Assembly (NCBI RefSeq): GCF_008329435.1
Contig: NZ_NPKN01000001.1
Location: 62,001 to 126,000 of the forward strand
Direction of reading: 5' to 3'
From: Rhodanobacter sp. T12-5
Lineage (GTDB): Bacteria; Pseudomonadota; Gammaproteobacteria; Xanthomonadales; Rhodanobacteraceae
DNA length: 64,000 nt
In this document: positions 24,831-34,201 of the stretch, in pieces
Layout of the letters: each line of letters opens with the position of its first letter
Position numbering within the stretch: position 1 is the first letter of the stretch
Translations under genes and position numbers: made by a program
The notes under the pieces: model-generated
What the model was told of the DNA's origin: nothing
Database searches by the model: none
What the model saw: the letters and a program-made list of their open reading frames with translations, nothing else

Positions 24831-27260
24831 TTACTGGCAGGCTTCGCAGTACTCGGGGTTTTCCAGCGAGCAGACGACGGCCGCAGTCGCTTGGGCCTGA
24901 TCCGATACCGTGGTCTTGGCGATTTTCGTGGCCGGCCGCGAGCGCAGGTAATACGTGGTCTTGATGCCGGCCTTCCACGCGTACATGTACATCGAGCTCA
25001 GCTGGCCGATGTTCGGGTTTTCCGTGAACAGGTTCAGCGACTGGCTCTGGTCAATGTACGCGCCGCGTGCGGCGGCCAAGTCGATGAGTGCCTTTTGCGG
25101 CAGTTCCCAGACTGTGCGGTAGATCGCGCGCAAACGTTCGGGAATCGCCACGATGTCCTGGATCGAGCCGTCTGCCCGCTTGATCGCATCGCGCACTTCG
25201 GACCTCCATAACCCGAGTGCTTTCAACTCGTCGGCGAGGTAACGGTTCACCTGCAGGAAATCGCCTGACAGCGTTTCGCGCTTGAACAGGTTGCTCACCT
25301 GCGGCTCGATGCATTCGTAGCATCCGGCGATCGAGGCGATGGTGGCGGTGGGCGCGATCGCGATCAACAGCGAGTTGCGCAGACCGTGTCGCGTGATCTT
25401 CTCGCGCAATGCGTCCCAGCGCGTGCTGTCATGCGGTGTGGCATTCGGCCAGTGATCGAACTGCAGCTCGCCGTTGGCGGCGCGGCTTTCGGCGAAGCCG
25501 GGATGCGGACCTTCGGCCTCGGCCAGCTCGGCCGATTGCGACAGGGCGTTGAAGTAGATCTCCTGGGCGATGCGGGTGGACAGCGCCAGCGCCTCGGCCG
25601 AATCGAATGGCAGGCGCAGTTTGAAAAACACGTCCTGCAGGCCCATCACGCCGAGCCCGACCGGGCGCCACTTCATGTTCGCGTTGCGCGCGGTGTCGAT
25701 CGGGTAGTAGTTGAGGTCGATCACCCGGTTGAGCTGGCGCACCGCAGTGCGCACGGTCGAGGCGAGCTGGTCGAAGTCGAACGCGCCATCGCGCACGTGC
25801 CGCGCCAGGTTCACCGAGCCGAGATTGCATACCGCCGTCTCGGTCGCCGAGCTGACTTCCAGGATCTCGGTGCACAGGTTGGACAGGTGGATCACGTTGT
25901 CATGTTTGGCCGTCTGATTGCTGGTGGCGTTGCAGCGGTCCTTGAACGTCATCCAGCCGGTGCCGGTCTGCGCGAGCGTGCGCATCATGCGTGCGTACAG
26001 CTCGCGTGCCTTGACGGTCTTCACGGCGAGGCCGTCGACCTCGGCCTTGCGATAGGCAGCGTCGAATGCTTCACCCCAGCTGTCCACGAAGTGCGGAACC
26101 ACCTTCGGATCGAACAGCGACCACTCGCCGTCGCTCTCGACCCGGCGCATGAATTCGTCGGGAATCCAATTGGCGATGTTGAGGTTGTGCGCGCGGCGGG
26201 CGTCGTCGCCGGTGTTGTCGCGCAGTTCGAGGAAGTCCTCGACGTCGGCGTGCCACGATTCCAGGTAGACGCAGGCCGCGCCCTTGCGCTTGCCGCCCTG
26301 GTTCACCGCGGCGACCGAGGCGTCCAGCGTCTTAAGCCATGGCAACAGGCCGTTGGAGTGGCCGTTGGTGCCGCGGATCAGCGAGCCCCGCGAACGCACG
26401 CGCGAATACGCCAGGCCGATGCCGCCGGCGAACTTGCTGAGCTTGGCGACGTCGGCGTACTTGTCGTAGATCGACTCCAGCGAATCGACCGGCGAGTCGA
26501 GCAGGTAGCACGAGCTCAGTTGCTCGTGCGCGGTGCCGGCGTTGAACAGGGTAGGTGAGCTGGCGATGTATTCCAGAGAGGACAACAGGCGGTAAAGCTC
26601 CAGCGTCTCGCCGATCTCGTTGCCGCCCAGCGCGCAGGCAATGCGCATGAAGAAGTGCTGCGGAGTCTCGATCACCAGGCGCTGCTGCGGGTGACGCAGC
26701 AGGTAGCGGTCGTACACAGTGCGCAGGCCGAAATATTCGAAGCGGCGGGTAGCCAGCGGATCGATCGCGTCGTTGAGTTTGCGCGCGTTGGCGGCCACGA
26801 AATCGCGCAGGCGGTCGTTGAGGATACCGAGCTCGGCGCCGCGCGCGATCGACTGCGAGAAGCTCTGGATTTCCTGGCCGCTGACTTCCTTGTCGATATA
26901 CGCGCTCAGCAGGCGTGCGGCGAGCTGGCCGTATTCCGGTTCTTCGGCGGTGAGGCCGGCGGCGGTGCGTATGGAGAGCTGGTCGAGTTCCTGGGTGGTG
27001 GCGCCGTCGTACAGGCCGCCGATGGTCTTCAGCGCTACCCGCAGCGGGTCGACGCCGTGCAGGCCTTCGGCGCTGCGCGTCACGGCGCGCACGATCTTGT
27101 TGACGTCGACGGTTTCCTGGCCGCCGTTGCGCTTGGTCACGTGCATCGGTGCCGCGTTGTGCGGCGGGGTCAGCGTGAACGCGGCTTCGTCGGCGGAAGG
27201 GACGGATGAATCGGCGCGCGCGACGGTGCGCTCGCGCTCGACGGTATCGAGGGGTTGCAT
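24831..27260 (-). CDS. nrdA: class Ia ribonucleoside-diphosphate reductase alpha subunit NrdA
   Basis: An 809-residue catalytic subunit that reduces ribonucleoside diphosphates. An ATP-cone regulatory domain (about residues 40-130, starting VTKRNGGQETVD) precedes the ten-stranded barrel. Active-site residues are Cys251 (SSCYLL), Asn461, Cys463 and Glu465 (SNLCTEIL) and Cys478 (AVCNLGSVNL). The tyrosine pair for radical transfer is in MYMYAWKAGIKTTYYLR. The C-terminal tail CEACQ is the mobile redox pair. A cobalamin riboswitch lies 168 bases upstream. nrdB follows 446 bases later, separated by the inverted-repeat element. Confidence 0.97.
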   Translation of the reverse strand: MQPLDTVERERTVARADSSVPSADEAAFTLTPPHNAAPMHVTKRNGGQETVDVNKIVRAVTRSAEGLHGVDPLRVALKTIGGLYDGATTQELDQLSIRTAAGLTAEEPEYGQLAARLLSAYIDKEVSGQEIQSFSQSIARGAELGILNDRLRDFVAANARKLNDAIDPLATRRFEYFGLRTVYDRYLLRHPQQRLVIETPQHFFMRIACALGGNEIGETLELYRLLSSLEYIASSPTLFNAGTAHEQLSSCYLLDSPVDSLESIYDKYADVAKLSKFAGGIGLAYSRVRSRGSLIRGTNGHSNGLLPWLKTLDASVAAVNQGGKRKGAACVYLESWHADVEDFLELRDNTGDDARRAHNLNIANWIPDEFMRRVESDGEWSLFDPKVVPHFVDSWGEAFDAAYRKAEVDGLAVKTVKARELYARMMRTLAQTGTGWMTFKDRCNATSNQTAKHDNVIHLSNLCTEILEVSSATETAVCNLGSVNLARHVRDGAFDFDQLASTVRTAVRQLNRVIDLNYYPIDTARNANMKWRPVGLGVMGLQDVFFKLRLPFDSAEALALSTRIAQEIYFNALSQSAELAEAEGPHPGFAESRAANGELQFDHWPNATPHDSTRWDALREKITRHGLRNSLLIAIAPTATIASIAGCYECIEPQVSNLFKRETLSGDFLQVNRYLADELKALGLWRSEVRDAIKRADGSIQDIVAIPERLRAIYRTVWELPQKALIDLAAARGAYIDQSQSLNLFTENPNIGQLSSMYMYAWKAGIKTTYYLRSRPATKIAKTTVSDQAQATAAVVCSLENPEYCEACQ

Positions 27261-27427
27261 GGCTTGGTGGCTCCGGCATGGACATCAAACGCCTGCTTCC
27301 CTCGAGCAGGGCCTGATAGCGATGGATTCCGGAGGCGACGCGCAAGCGGACGCCATGCGGCGACCGGCTTCACGACGCACTTCCCCGCGGAAGCCGTCAC
27401 TACGCACCGGGACACGTTCGTCCCGAT

Positions 27428-27613
27428 GTGCCGGCAGGTCTTCGGACTTGCGGACGTGGATCTTGCGATCCGCCTACTCGCTCCCGCTTCCCAGCCACGG
27501 AGGGCCAGTGCAATGTGGGTGCTTTCGTTTCCGCTTTACCGCTGCGGGGCAGTTCCGGAGTCACACCGGATTCCCTTTTAAGCCCGACCGATGTCGCATC
27601 TGGTCGGGCACCG
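27428..27613 (-). ncRNA. cobalamin (B12) riboswitch upstream of nrdA
   Basis: Read on the minus strand the region shows the cobalamin aptamer in order: GGTGCC at the 5' side, a P2 hairpin CCCGACC...GGTCGGG, AAAAGGGAATCCGGTG, TCCGGAACTGCCCCGC, GGTAAAGCGGAAACGAAAGC, CACATTGCACTGG, TGGCTGGGAAGCGGGAG and the B12 box region AAGTCCGAAGACCTGCCGGC. Downstream a CGGGAC/GTCCCG hairpin (27407-27430) could be part of the switching structure. Then comes nrdA. In other bacteria such switches turn off class I reductase when B12 supports the class II enzyme, so the same logic is likely here. Confidence 0.93.
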
Positions 27614-27717
27614 ACGGGCACAACATATCGGGTGCCCGGGACAGGGTCAACCCAACAAGTTGTGTATAAGTCGAGGAAAAGCCGCTTGTGGCGAGTGCCG
27701 GTATGGGCTGTCGCAAG

Positions 27718-28152
<435 letters not shown>

Positions 28153-28236
28153 TTACAAACTTTGACGGAGCATACCGATGGCGCGACCGATTTCCCTTCA
28201 CCTAGTATTTACCTCGACGAGTGCGAGGCGCTATCC

Positions 28237-28497
28237 ATGATGGATAGGCAGGATATCGACCAGATTGCCCTGCGACTTGTGTCGTTGGTACCGCCAGGGG
28301 TGGCACAGGCGCATCAGGATTTGCGAACCAACTTCCAGGATGTTCTGGCGCAAGGATTGCGCCGCCTCGAACTGGTCACCCGCGAGGAATTCGAAGTCCA
28401 GACCCAGGTACTGGCACGTACCCGTGCCAAGGTCGACGAATTGGAGCGACGCGTGGCCGAGCTCGAAGCCACGGTGTCTGCCCGCACGGGTTCGTGA
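28237..28497 (+). CDS. ubiK: ubiquinone biosynthesis accessory factor UbiK
   Basis: An 86-residue protein of the BMFP/YqiC family that helps assemble the aerobic ubiquinone biosynthesis complex together with UbiJ (encoded here at 42.2 kb). It has an N-terminal amphipathic helix (DIDQIALRLVSLVP), the VTREEFEVQTQVLARTRAKV segment and a C-terminal coiled coil (LERRVAELEAT). GAGG eight bases before the ATG at 28237 decides the start; ATG at 28240 is an alternative. A strong terminator follows immediately, so it is a monocistronic unit. Confidence 0.93.
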   Translation: MMDRQDIDQIALRLVSLVPPGVAQAHQDLRTNFQDVLAQGLRRLELVTREEFEVQTQVLARTRAKVDELERRVAELEATVSARTGS

Positions 28498-28514
28498 CAA
28501 CCACCTCCCGGGAG

Positions 28515-28566
28515 CCGCCTCCGATCCGTCACCCTCACCCCGAGAACGATCGGAGGCGGTTATTTA
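28515..28566 (+). terminator. Rho-independent terminator after ubiK
   Basis: CCGCCTCCGATC (28515-28526) pairs perfectly with GATCGGAGGCGG (28548-28559) over 12 bp, followed by TTATTTATT. It lies 17 bases after the ubiK stop. Confidence 0.9.
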
Positions 28567-28645
28567 TTCAGCGTCGCTGATGGAGCCGCTCGATGTCCGT
28601 GCCTGTCAGCGCCCCCTCCACCATGCGCCATCGCCCTTACGCCGC

Positions 28646-30145
28646 ATGAGTCTTGCGGTCACCCTCAGTCGCGCCCAGGAAGGGATCGCCGCGCCGCAGG
28701 TCGTGGTCGAGGTGCATCTCTCCGGCGGCTTGCCGTGCACGAATATCGTCGGTCTGCCCGAGGCCGCGGTGCGCGAGGCGCGCGATCGTGTGCGTGTGGC
28801 GATCCAGAGCACGGCTTTCGAATATCCCGGTCGCCGCGTCACGGTGAACCTGGCGCCGGCCGAACTGCCCAAGGACGGGGGCCGTTTCGATCTCTCGATC
28901 GCGCTGGGCATTCTTGCCGCCAGCGGCCAGGTGCCGCGCGAGAAGCTGGACGATTGTGAATTTCTCGGCGAGCTGGCGCTGACCGGTGCGTTGCGCAGCG
29001 TATCCGGCGTGGTGCCGGCATTGCTGCGCGCGCGTGCGCGCGGCCGACGAGTGGTGGTGCCGCGTGAGAACGCCGCGGAAGCCGCGCTGGTCTCGGATGT
29101 GGATGTGCGGGTAGCCGACACGCTGGCGGAGGTGTGCGGATGGCTGCGCGGAGCCGATGAACTTTCCGCGCCGGTCGGCCTGCCCGGTGACGGCGGTGCG
29201 GACGACGGACCGGACCTGAGCGATGTGCGTGGACAATTGCAGGCGCGTCGTGCGTTGGAGATTACGTCGGTCGGCGGTCATCACCTGCTGCTGATCGGCC
29301 CGCCGGGGACCGGCAAGACCATGCTCGCCGAACGCCTGCCCGGGATCCTGCCGCCGATGTCGGAGTCGGAGGCACTGGAGACCTGCGCGGTGCTGTCGGT
29401 GGCCGGCCAGGTAACCGATCTGGCGCGCTGGCGGCGGCGACCGTTTCGTTCGCCGCATCACACGGCATCGGCGGTGGCGCTGGTCGGCGGCGGATCGTAT
29501 CCGCGCCCGGGTGAAATTTCGCTGGCGCACAATGGCGTACTGTTCCTCGACGAATTGCCCGAATTCAGCCGACACGTGCTGGAGGTGCTGCGCGAGCCCA
29601 TGGAATCGGGCCAGATCCTGATTTCGCGGGCGGCGCGGCAATCGACCTTTCCGGCGCAATTCCAGCTGGTGGCGGCAATGAATCCGTGTCCTTGCGGTTA
29701 CGCGGGTGATCCGCGCCAGCGCTGCCAGTGCACGCCCGATCAGATCCAGCGCTATCGCGCGCGCATTTCCGGCCCGTTGCTCGATCGCATCGATCTTTGT
29801 GTGGAAGTGCCGTCGATGCCATTGGCCGACCTCGGATCGCCACGCAGCGGGCGCGACGAGGATTCCGCGACGGTACGCGCGCGCGTGCTGGGCGCGCGGC
29901 GCCATGCGCTGATGCGCGCCGGTCGCCCGAACGCCGAAATAAGCACGCGCGAACTGGAGCGCGACTGCGCACTTGGCCCGTCCGAGCGGCGCTGGTTCGA
30001 GAATGCGTTGGAGCGGCTGGGCCTCTCCGCTCGGGCCTATCACCGCGTGCTGCGGGTCGCTCGCACGATCGCCGATATCGATGGCGGTGCCGCGCTGCTG
30101 GAGCGCGAGCATCTGGCCGAGGCGCTGCAGTATCGGCGACGCTGA
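28646..30145 (+). CDS. comM: YifB/ComM family Mg chelatase-like AAA+ ATPase
   Basis: A 499-residue hexameric helicase-type ATPase; ComM promotes branch migration during natural transformation. An N-terminal Lon-like domain (AQEGIAAPQVVVEVHLSGG, GLPEAAVREARDRVRVA) precedes the AAA+ core with Walker A GPPGTGKT, Walker B VLFLDELPEF and the Mg-chelatase motif RPFRSPHHTASAVALVGG. The cysteine cluster NPCPCGYAGDPRQRCQC and the arginine-finger region LLDRIDLCVEVP follow. The ATG at 28646 matches the family start MSLAV; no good ribosome site is visible, so an upstream start is not excluded. ComM is consistent with, but does not prove, competence. Confidence 0.94.
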   Translation: MSLAVTLSRAQEGIAAPQVVVEVHLSGGLPCTNIVGLPEAAVREARDRVRVAIQSTAFEYPGRRVTVNLAPAELPKDGGRFDLSIALGILAASGQVPREKLDDCEFLGELALTGALRSVSGVVPALLRARARGRRVVVPRENAAEAALVSDVDVRVADTLAEVCGWLRGADELSAPVGLPGDGGADDGPDLSDVRGQLQARRALEITSVGGHHLLLIGPPGTGKTMLAERLPGILPPMSESEALETCAVLSVAGQVTDLARWRRRPFRSPHHTASAVALVGGGSYPRPGEISLAHNGVLFLDELPEFSRHVLEVLREPMESGQILISRAARQSTFPAQFQLVAAMNPCPCGYAGDPRQRCQCTPDQIQRYRARISGPLLDRIDLCVEVPSMPLADLGSPRSGRDEDSATVRARVLGARRHALMRAGRPNAEISTRELERDCALGPSERRWFENALERLGLSARAYHRVLRVARTIADIDGGAALLEREHLAEALQYRRR

Positions 30146-30218
30146 GGCGTTCGCGCGCCGGCTGGACGCCGGCGTCGACACATGCTCCGATAGCGGTCTT
30201 GTATTTCCAGGGACTGCG

Positions 30219-32006
30219 ATGACTATCGAGCTAGGCCTGATGCTCGCCGGCATGTTGATGATCGGCTTCCTGGCGCAATGGCTGGCGTGGCGGGTCAAAC
30301 TGCCGGCGATCGTCTTTCTTCTGCTGGCCGGCATCGTGCTCGGACCGGTCACCGGGCTGCTCGATCCGGACAAGCTGCTGGGCGATTTGTTGTTTCCGAT
30401 CGTGTCGCTGGCGGTGGCGCTGATCCTGTTCGAGGGCAGCCTGACCTTGCGCTTCCATGATTTGCCGGGGATCGGCAAGGCGGTGCGCGGGTTGGTCAGC
30501 TATGGAGCTGTCGCTTCGCTGTTGCTGCTGGCATGGGCCGCCCACATCGTCGCCGGCCTGGCGTGGCCGATCGCGCTGTTGTTCGGCGCACTGGCTTGTG
30601 TGACCGGGCCGACGGTGATCGCGCCGATGCTGCGCACCTTGCGGCCGAATGCGCGCATCGCCAACACGCTGCGCTGGGAAGGCATCGTGATCGACCCGCT
30701 GGGCGCGCTGTTCGCCGTACTTATCTACGAGGCGATCGTCTCGCATCAGGAGGGCCACACCCTCGGCATCTTCGTGGCGACGGTGGGCTGCGGCGTGGTG
30801 ACCGGCGCGCTGTCGGCGTGGCTGATGGCGTTTTTCCTGCGTCATCAGATGATCCCCGAATACCTGCAGAACTACGCCGTGCTGGCCGCCGTGCTGTTCG
30901 CCTTCAGCATCTCGAACACGCTCACCCACGAATCGGGCCTGCTGACGGTGACGATCATGGGCATTGCGCTGGGCAACCTGCGCGGCGTGCACATCGACGA
31001 CATCCTCGATTTCAAGGAAAGCCTCACCACGGTGCTGGTGTCGCTGCTGTTCATCCTGCTCGCGGCGCGGCTGCACTGGCCGCTGCCGGATGGCATGTTG
31101 GGTGCCGGCATCGCGCTGTTCGTGATCGCGCAGTTGGTGGTGCGGCCGGTGACGGTGGCCATTGCCAGTTTTCGCAGCAGCCTCAGTTGGCGCGAGCGCG
31201 CCCTGATCGGCTGGGTGGCACCGCGCGGCATCGTGGCGGCATCGGTGTCGGCGTTGTTCGCGCTGCGCCTGGACCAGCTCGGCGTGGCCGGTGCCGACGC
31301 GCTGGTGCCGCTGGTGTTCACCTTGATCATCGGCACGGTGATCCTGCAGAGCGCCACCGCGCGGCCGCTGGCGATCTGGCTGAAGGTGGCCGAACCGGAG
31401 CCGCGCGGCGTGCTGATCTTCGGTTCCGACCAGGTGGCCCGCGCGATCGGCAAGTCGTTGCACGAGGCCGGCTTCCGCGTGGTGCTGGCCGATGACGACT
31501 GGGACGGTATTCGCCAGGCGCGGATGGAAGGCCTGGCCACGTTTTTCGGCAATCCGGCCTCACCGCATGCCGAGCGTCATCTGGATCTCACGGGAATCGG
31601 CCGCCTGCTGGCGGTGTCGACGCATCGCGAACGCAATTCGCTGGCCTGCGTGCACTATCGCCAGGAGTTCGGGCGCGAGCGGGTGTATCGGCTGCGCAAC
31701 CTGACCCCGCAGGAGAACACCGCTCGCGCCGCGCTCGCCGGCACTCTGCTGGCGCCGCCGCTGTTCGACGAGGATATGACCCACGGCCGCTTTGCCGACA
31801 TGCTCGCGCAAGGCTGGCGGATCAAGTCGACCCGGCTCACGGTGACCTTCGACTGGCCGCACTTCATCGAGCAATACGGCTCGAACACGGTGCTGATGTT
31901 CGGTGTGGAGGAAAAGGGCCAGCTGCGGGTCGCTTCGACCAAGCGCGAACTTGAGCCGCGCCCGGGCTGGCTGGTGATCGCGCTGGTGCCGCCGGCGCAA
32001 CCGTAG
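30219..32006 (+). CDS. cation/proton antiporter (CPA1/NhaP type) with TrkA-N-like domain
   Basis: A 595-residue inner membrane protein. About twelve transmembrane helices (residues 1-400) include the antiporter core GALACVTGPTVIAPML, NTLRWEGIVIDPLGA and WVAPRGIVAASVSALFALR. A soluble C-terminal domain starts at about 410 with the nucleotide-binding GVLIFGSDQVARAIG, followed by RVVLADDD, as in TrkA-N/RCK proteins. The likely job is Na+/H+ or K+/H+ exchange gated by nucleotide. AGGGA precedes the ATG at 30219, 73 bases after comM, so both could share a transcript. Confidence 0.9.
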   Translation: MTIELGLMLAGMLMIGFLAQWLAWRVKLPAIVFLLLAGIVLGPVTGLLDPDKLLGDLLFPIVSLAVALILFEGSLTLRFHDLPGIGKAVRGLVSYGAVASLLLLAWAAHIVAGLAWPIALLFGALACVTGPTVIAPMLRTLRPNARIANTLRWEGIVIDPLGALFAVLIYEAIVSHQEGHTLGIFVATVGCGVVTGALSAWLMAFFLRHQMIPEYLQNYAVLAAVLFAFSISNTLTHESGLLTVTIMGIALGNLRGVHIDDILDFKESLTTVLVSLLFILLAARLHWPLPDGMLGAGIALFVIAQLVVRPVTVAIASFRSSLSWRERALIGWVAPRGIVAASVSALFALRLDQLGVAGADALVPLVFTLIIGTVILQSATARPLAIWLKVAEPEPRGVLIFGSDQVARAIGKSLHEAGFRVVLADDDWDGIRQARMEGLATFFGNPASPHAERHLDLTGIGRLLAVSTHRERNSLACVHYRQEFGRERVYRLRNLTPQENTARAALAGTLLAPPLFDEDMTHGRFADMLAQGWRIKSTRLTVTFDWPHFIEQYGSNTVLMFGVEEKGQLRVASTKRELEPRPGWLVIALVPPAQP

Positions 32007-32109
32007 TCACCGAGCATTTGCCGAACCCGGATGACATTCCGGATCGGCTTTCACTCCAGGCTAGCGACGCACTCAAACAGGCGGTCATCTCGGGCGATGA
32101 GGCCACTTG

Positions 32110-32265
32110 ATGAAGGAACTTGGCCACAGGGACGTCAAGACACCTGATCACGTGAACAACAATGACGGCGGCGGGCACGACGACCATGACAGCGACGGCG
32201 ACCATGACGGAAATGGTCAGACCGGGTTTGATGGCGACGATAAAGCCACCGAAGAAATTGGTTAA
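32110..32265 (+). CDS. possible small Asp/Gly/His-rich protein (51 residues)
   Basis: A short frame with a good ribosome site (TGAGG, 7 bases before the ATG). It encodes 51 residues: a basic start MKELGHRDVKTPDH, then an acidic Asp/Gly/His-rich centre (GGGHDDHDSDGDHDGNG) and the end DDKATEEIG. The centre resembles metal-binding or RTX-like low-complexity sequence. It has no signal peptide. Its ATG overlaps the stop (TGATG) of another short open frame that runs out of the antiporter gene and reads NPDDIPDRLSLQASDALKQ. I do not recognise either peptide; expression is unproven. Confidence 0.4.
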   Translation: MKELGHRDVKTPDHVNNNDGGGHDDHDSDGDHDGNGQTGFDGDDKATEEIG

Positions 32266-32324
32266 ATCTTGACGAATGGTGCAGATTCAACGTAGCGGCA
32301 AACCCATAACCTTCCGGTCGGTAC

Positions 32325-34130
32325 ATGAAATGTTCCGCGTCAGTTTGCTTCGCGAGGCGCGTCCTTATGATGGGGGCGCTTCTCGGCGTTGCCGTCGGCA
32401 GCGCCGCGGCCGCGACTTCTGACCCAGCTGGCCCAGCACTCCTGCTTGCTCAGGTTGAAAAATTCCAGCTAACCGATCACGCACGCGTCGCTGCCGCTCT
32501 CAAACAGCTTCATGAGGAGGAGCGCCAACTTACCCCGGCGCAACGATGGCACCTGCGGTATCTGGACGCCTATCAGGCAAGCCTCGATGGGAGCTTTGAC
32601 AGGGCCGCCCCCCTTCTGCGCGACGTCATTGATCATTCGGGCGATGCGGCATTGGCGACCCGGGCAACCGCGAAGCTGATCACCAATCTGGCGATCAATC
32701 ATCATTACGAAGAAGCCTTCAAGTTGGCCAATACGTTGATGGTCGATCTGCCGGGGGTCACTGACAGCGCCGCTCATGCACAGGCTCTGCGTGCGATCGT
32801 GCAGATGCTTGGCTTGGCGGGAGAGTCCGATCAGGCCTTGAAGTACGCGCAGCAGCTGGATCCTGAAAGGGCATCTCCCGAAAACCGATGCGGGAATTAT
32901 TCCTACAAGTTCAACGCGATGATTACGCTTTCATCGAATGATCCCGGACTCCTTCGAGCCATTGCCGTGTGTCTTGCCGACAAACAGGCAGTGTTCGCCA
33001 ACACGCTGCGTCTTACTCGTGCGGACTTTCTGAAAGAGGAGGGTCACCCGGACCAGGCGATTGCCCTGCTGAAAAGCATCGAGCCGAGCATCCTTCGATC
33101 CGGTTTCCAGCCGCATATTGCCGATCTCCATGTCAGCCTCGCACAGTCCTACGCGAAACTGGGCAACGACGCTGATGCGAGACGGGCAGCGCTGGCTGCG
33201 GTGGCAGCGAGCGATCCTGGCAGTTTTACCTGGCCGCTGCAGGTAGCTTACGAACTGCTTTACGAAATCGGGAAGCGGGCCGGCAATGATCATCTGGCGC
33301 TGAGTTACTATGAAAAGTACGTAGTCCAATACAAGGCCGGCATGGACGATGCCAAGACACGCGCCTTGGCCTACCAGATGGTCAAGCAGAATGTCTTGTC
33401 CAAGAAAATGAAGCTCGACGCCTTGGGCAAGCAGAACCGGATTCTCGAGCTGCGCCAGGCGCTGGCAAGTCAGGCACAGGAAACCAGCCACCTGCTCATC
33501 GCGCTGCTGCTGGCGATGCTCGCCTTCATCATGAGTGCCATGTTCTGGCTCAGGCGCTCGCAGCTGCGCTTTCGGCAGATGGCACGGCATGACGGCCTGA
33601 CCGGAGCGTTCAATCGCGGATATTTCTTCGACGAAGCCGGAAGGGTCGTGCGGCGATTGCATAGGACCGGCGCGGAGGTCTGCCTGGTGGTGCTGGATAT
33701 GGATCACTTCAAGCGAGTCAACGACACGCATGGGCATCCGGCCGGCGACGAAGTACTGCGTCACACGGTGACTATCTGTCGGAGCGAGTTGCGCGAATCC
33801 GACGTATTCGGTCGTCTCGGCGGCGAGGAGTTCGGCATCCTGATGCCGGCCTGCTCGCGCGATCAGGGCATCGAAGTCGCCAGCCGCATCCGTCGCCAGC
33901 TGATCGAGAATCCGTTGATCCTGGATGCGCAGAACACGATCGCGGTGTCCGCCAGCTTTGGCCTTGCCTGCAGTGACATCTCCGGCCATCAGCTGCATCA
34001 GCTGTTCGGTGATGCCGATGCTGCGCTGTATAGGGCCAAGGAGGGTGGTCGCAACCAGCTGGTTGCGACCACCGACGCGGATGCGTCAGTCACTGCCCGG
34101 ACAGGCATCCCGGTGGTTTCTGCCATGTGA
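32325..34130 (+). CDS. diguanylate cyclase with periplasmic TPR-like sensor domain
   Basis: A 601-residue membrane protein. A signal peptide (residues 1-29, MMGALLGVAVGSAAAA) is followed by a long helical TPR-like periplasmic region to about residue 385. One transmembrane helix (LLIALLLAMLAFIMSAMFWL) leads to a cytoplasmic GGDEF domain with HDGLTGAFNR, MDHFKRVNDTHGHPAGD and the active-site motif GGEEF at 499-503, so it should make cyclic di-GMP. No RxxD inhibitory site is seen before GGEEF (ESDVFGRLGGEEF). The TPR part suggests sensing of a peptide or protein. It stands alone. Confidence 0.92.
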   Translation: MKCSASVCFARRVLMMGALLGVAVGSAAAATSDPAGPALLLAQVEKFQLTDHARVAAALKQLHEEERQLTPAQRWHLRYLDAYQASLDGSFDRAAPLLRDVIDHSGDAALATRATAKLITNLAINHHYEEAFKLANTLMVDLPGVTDSAAHAQALRAIVQMLGLAGESDQALKYAQQLDPERASPENRCGNYSYKFNAMITLSSNDPGLLRAIAVCLADKQAVFANTLRLTRADFLKEEGHPDQAIALLKSIEPSILRSGFQPHIADLHVSLAQSYAKLGNDADARRAALAAVAASDPGSFTWPLQVAYELLYEIGKRAGNDHLALSYYEKYVVQYKAGMDDAKTRALAYQMVKQNVLSKKMKLDALGKQNRILELRQALASQAQETSHLLIALLLAMLAFIMSAMFWLRRSQLRFRQMARHDGLTGAFNRGYFFDEAGRVVRRLHRTGAEVCLVVLDMDHFKRVNDTHGHPAGDEVLRHTVTICRSELRESDVFGRLGGEEFGILMPACSRDQGIEVASRIRRQLIENPLILDAQNTIAVSASFGLACSDISGHQLHQLFGDADAALYRAKEGGRNQLVATTDADASVTARTGIPVVSAM

Positions 34131-34201
34131 CAATCCCGTCCCTTGGCGCGATGGTCGTGCCCACAGAACGAGCAATCCCCAATCGGCAAACCGTTGCAAA
34201 T

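Noticed and set aside
28162..28236. An N-terminal extension of UbiK from a TTG at 28162
   Set aside because: The extra 25 residues have no family similarity, and GAGG is well placed for the ATG at 28237.
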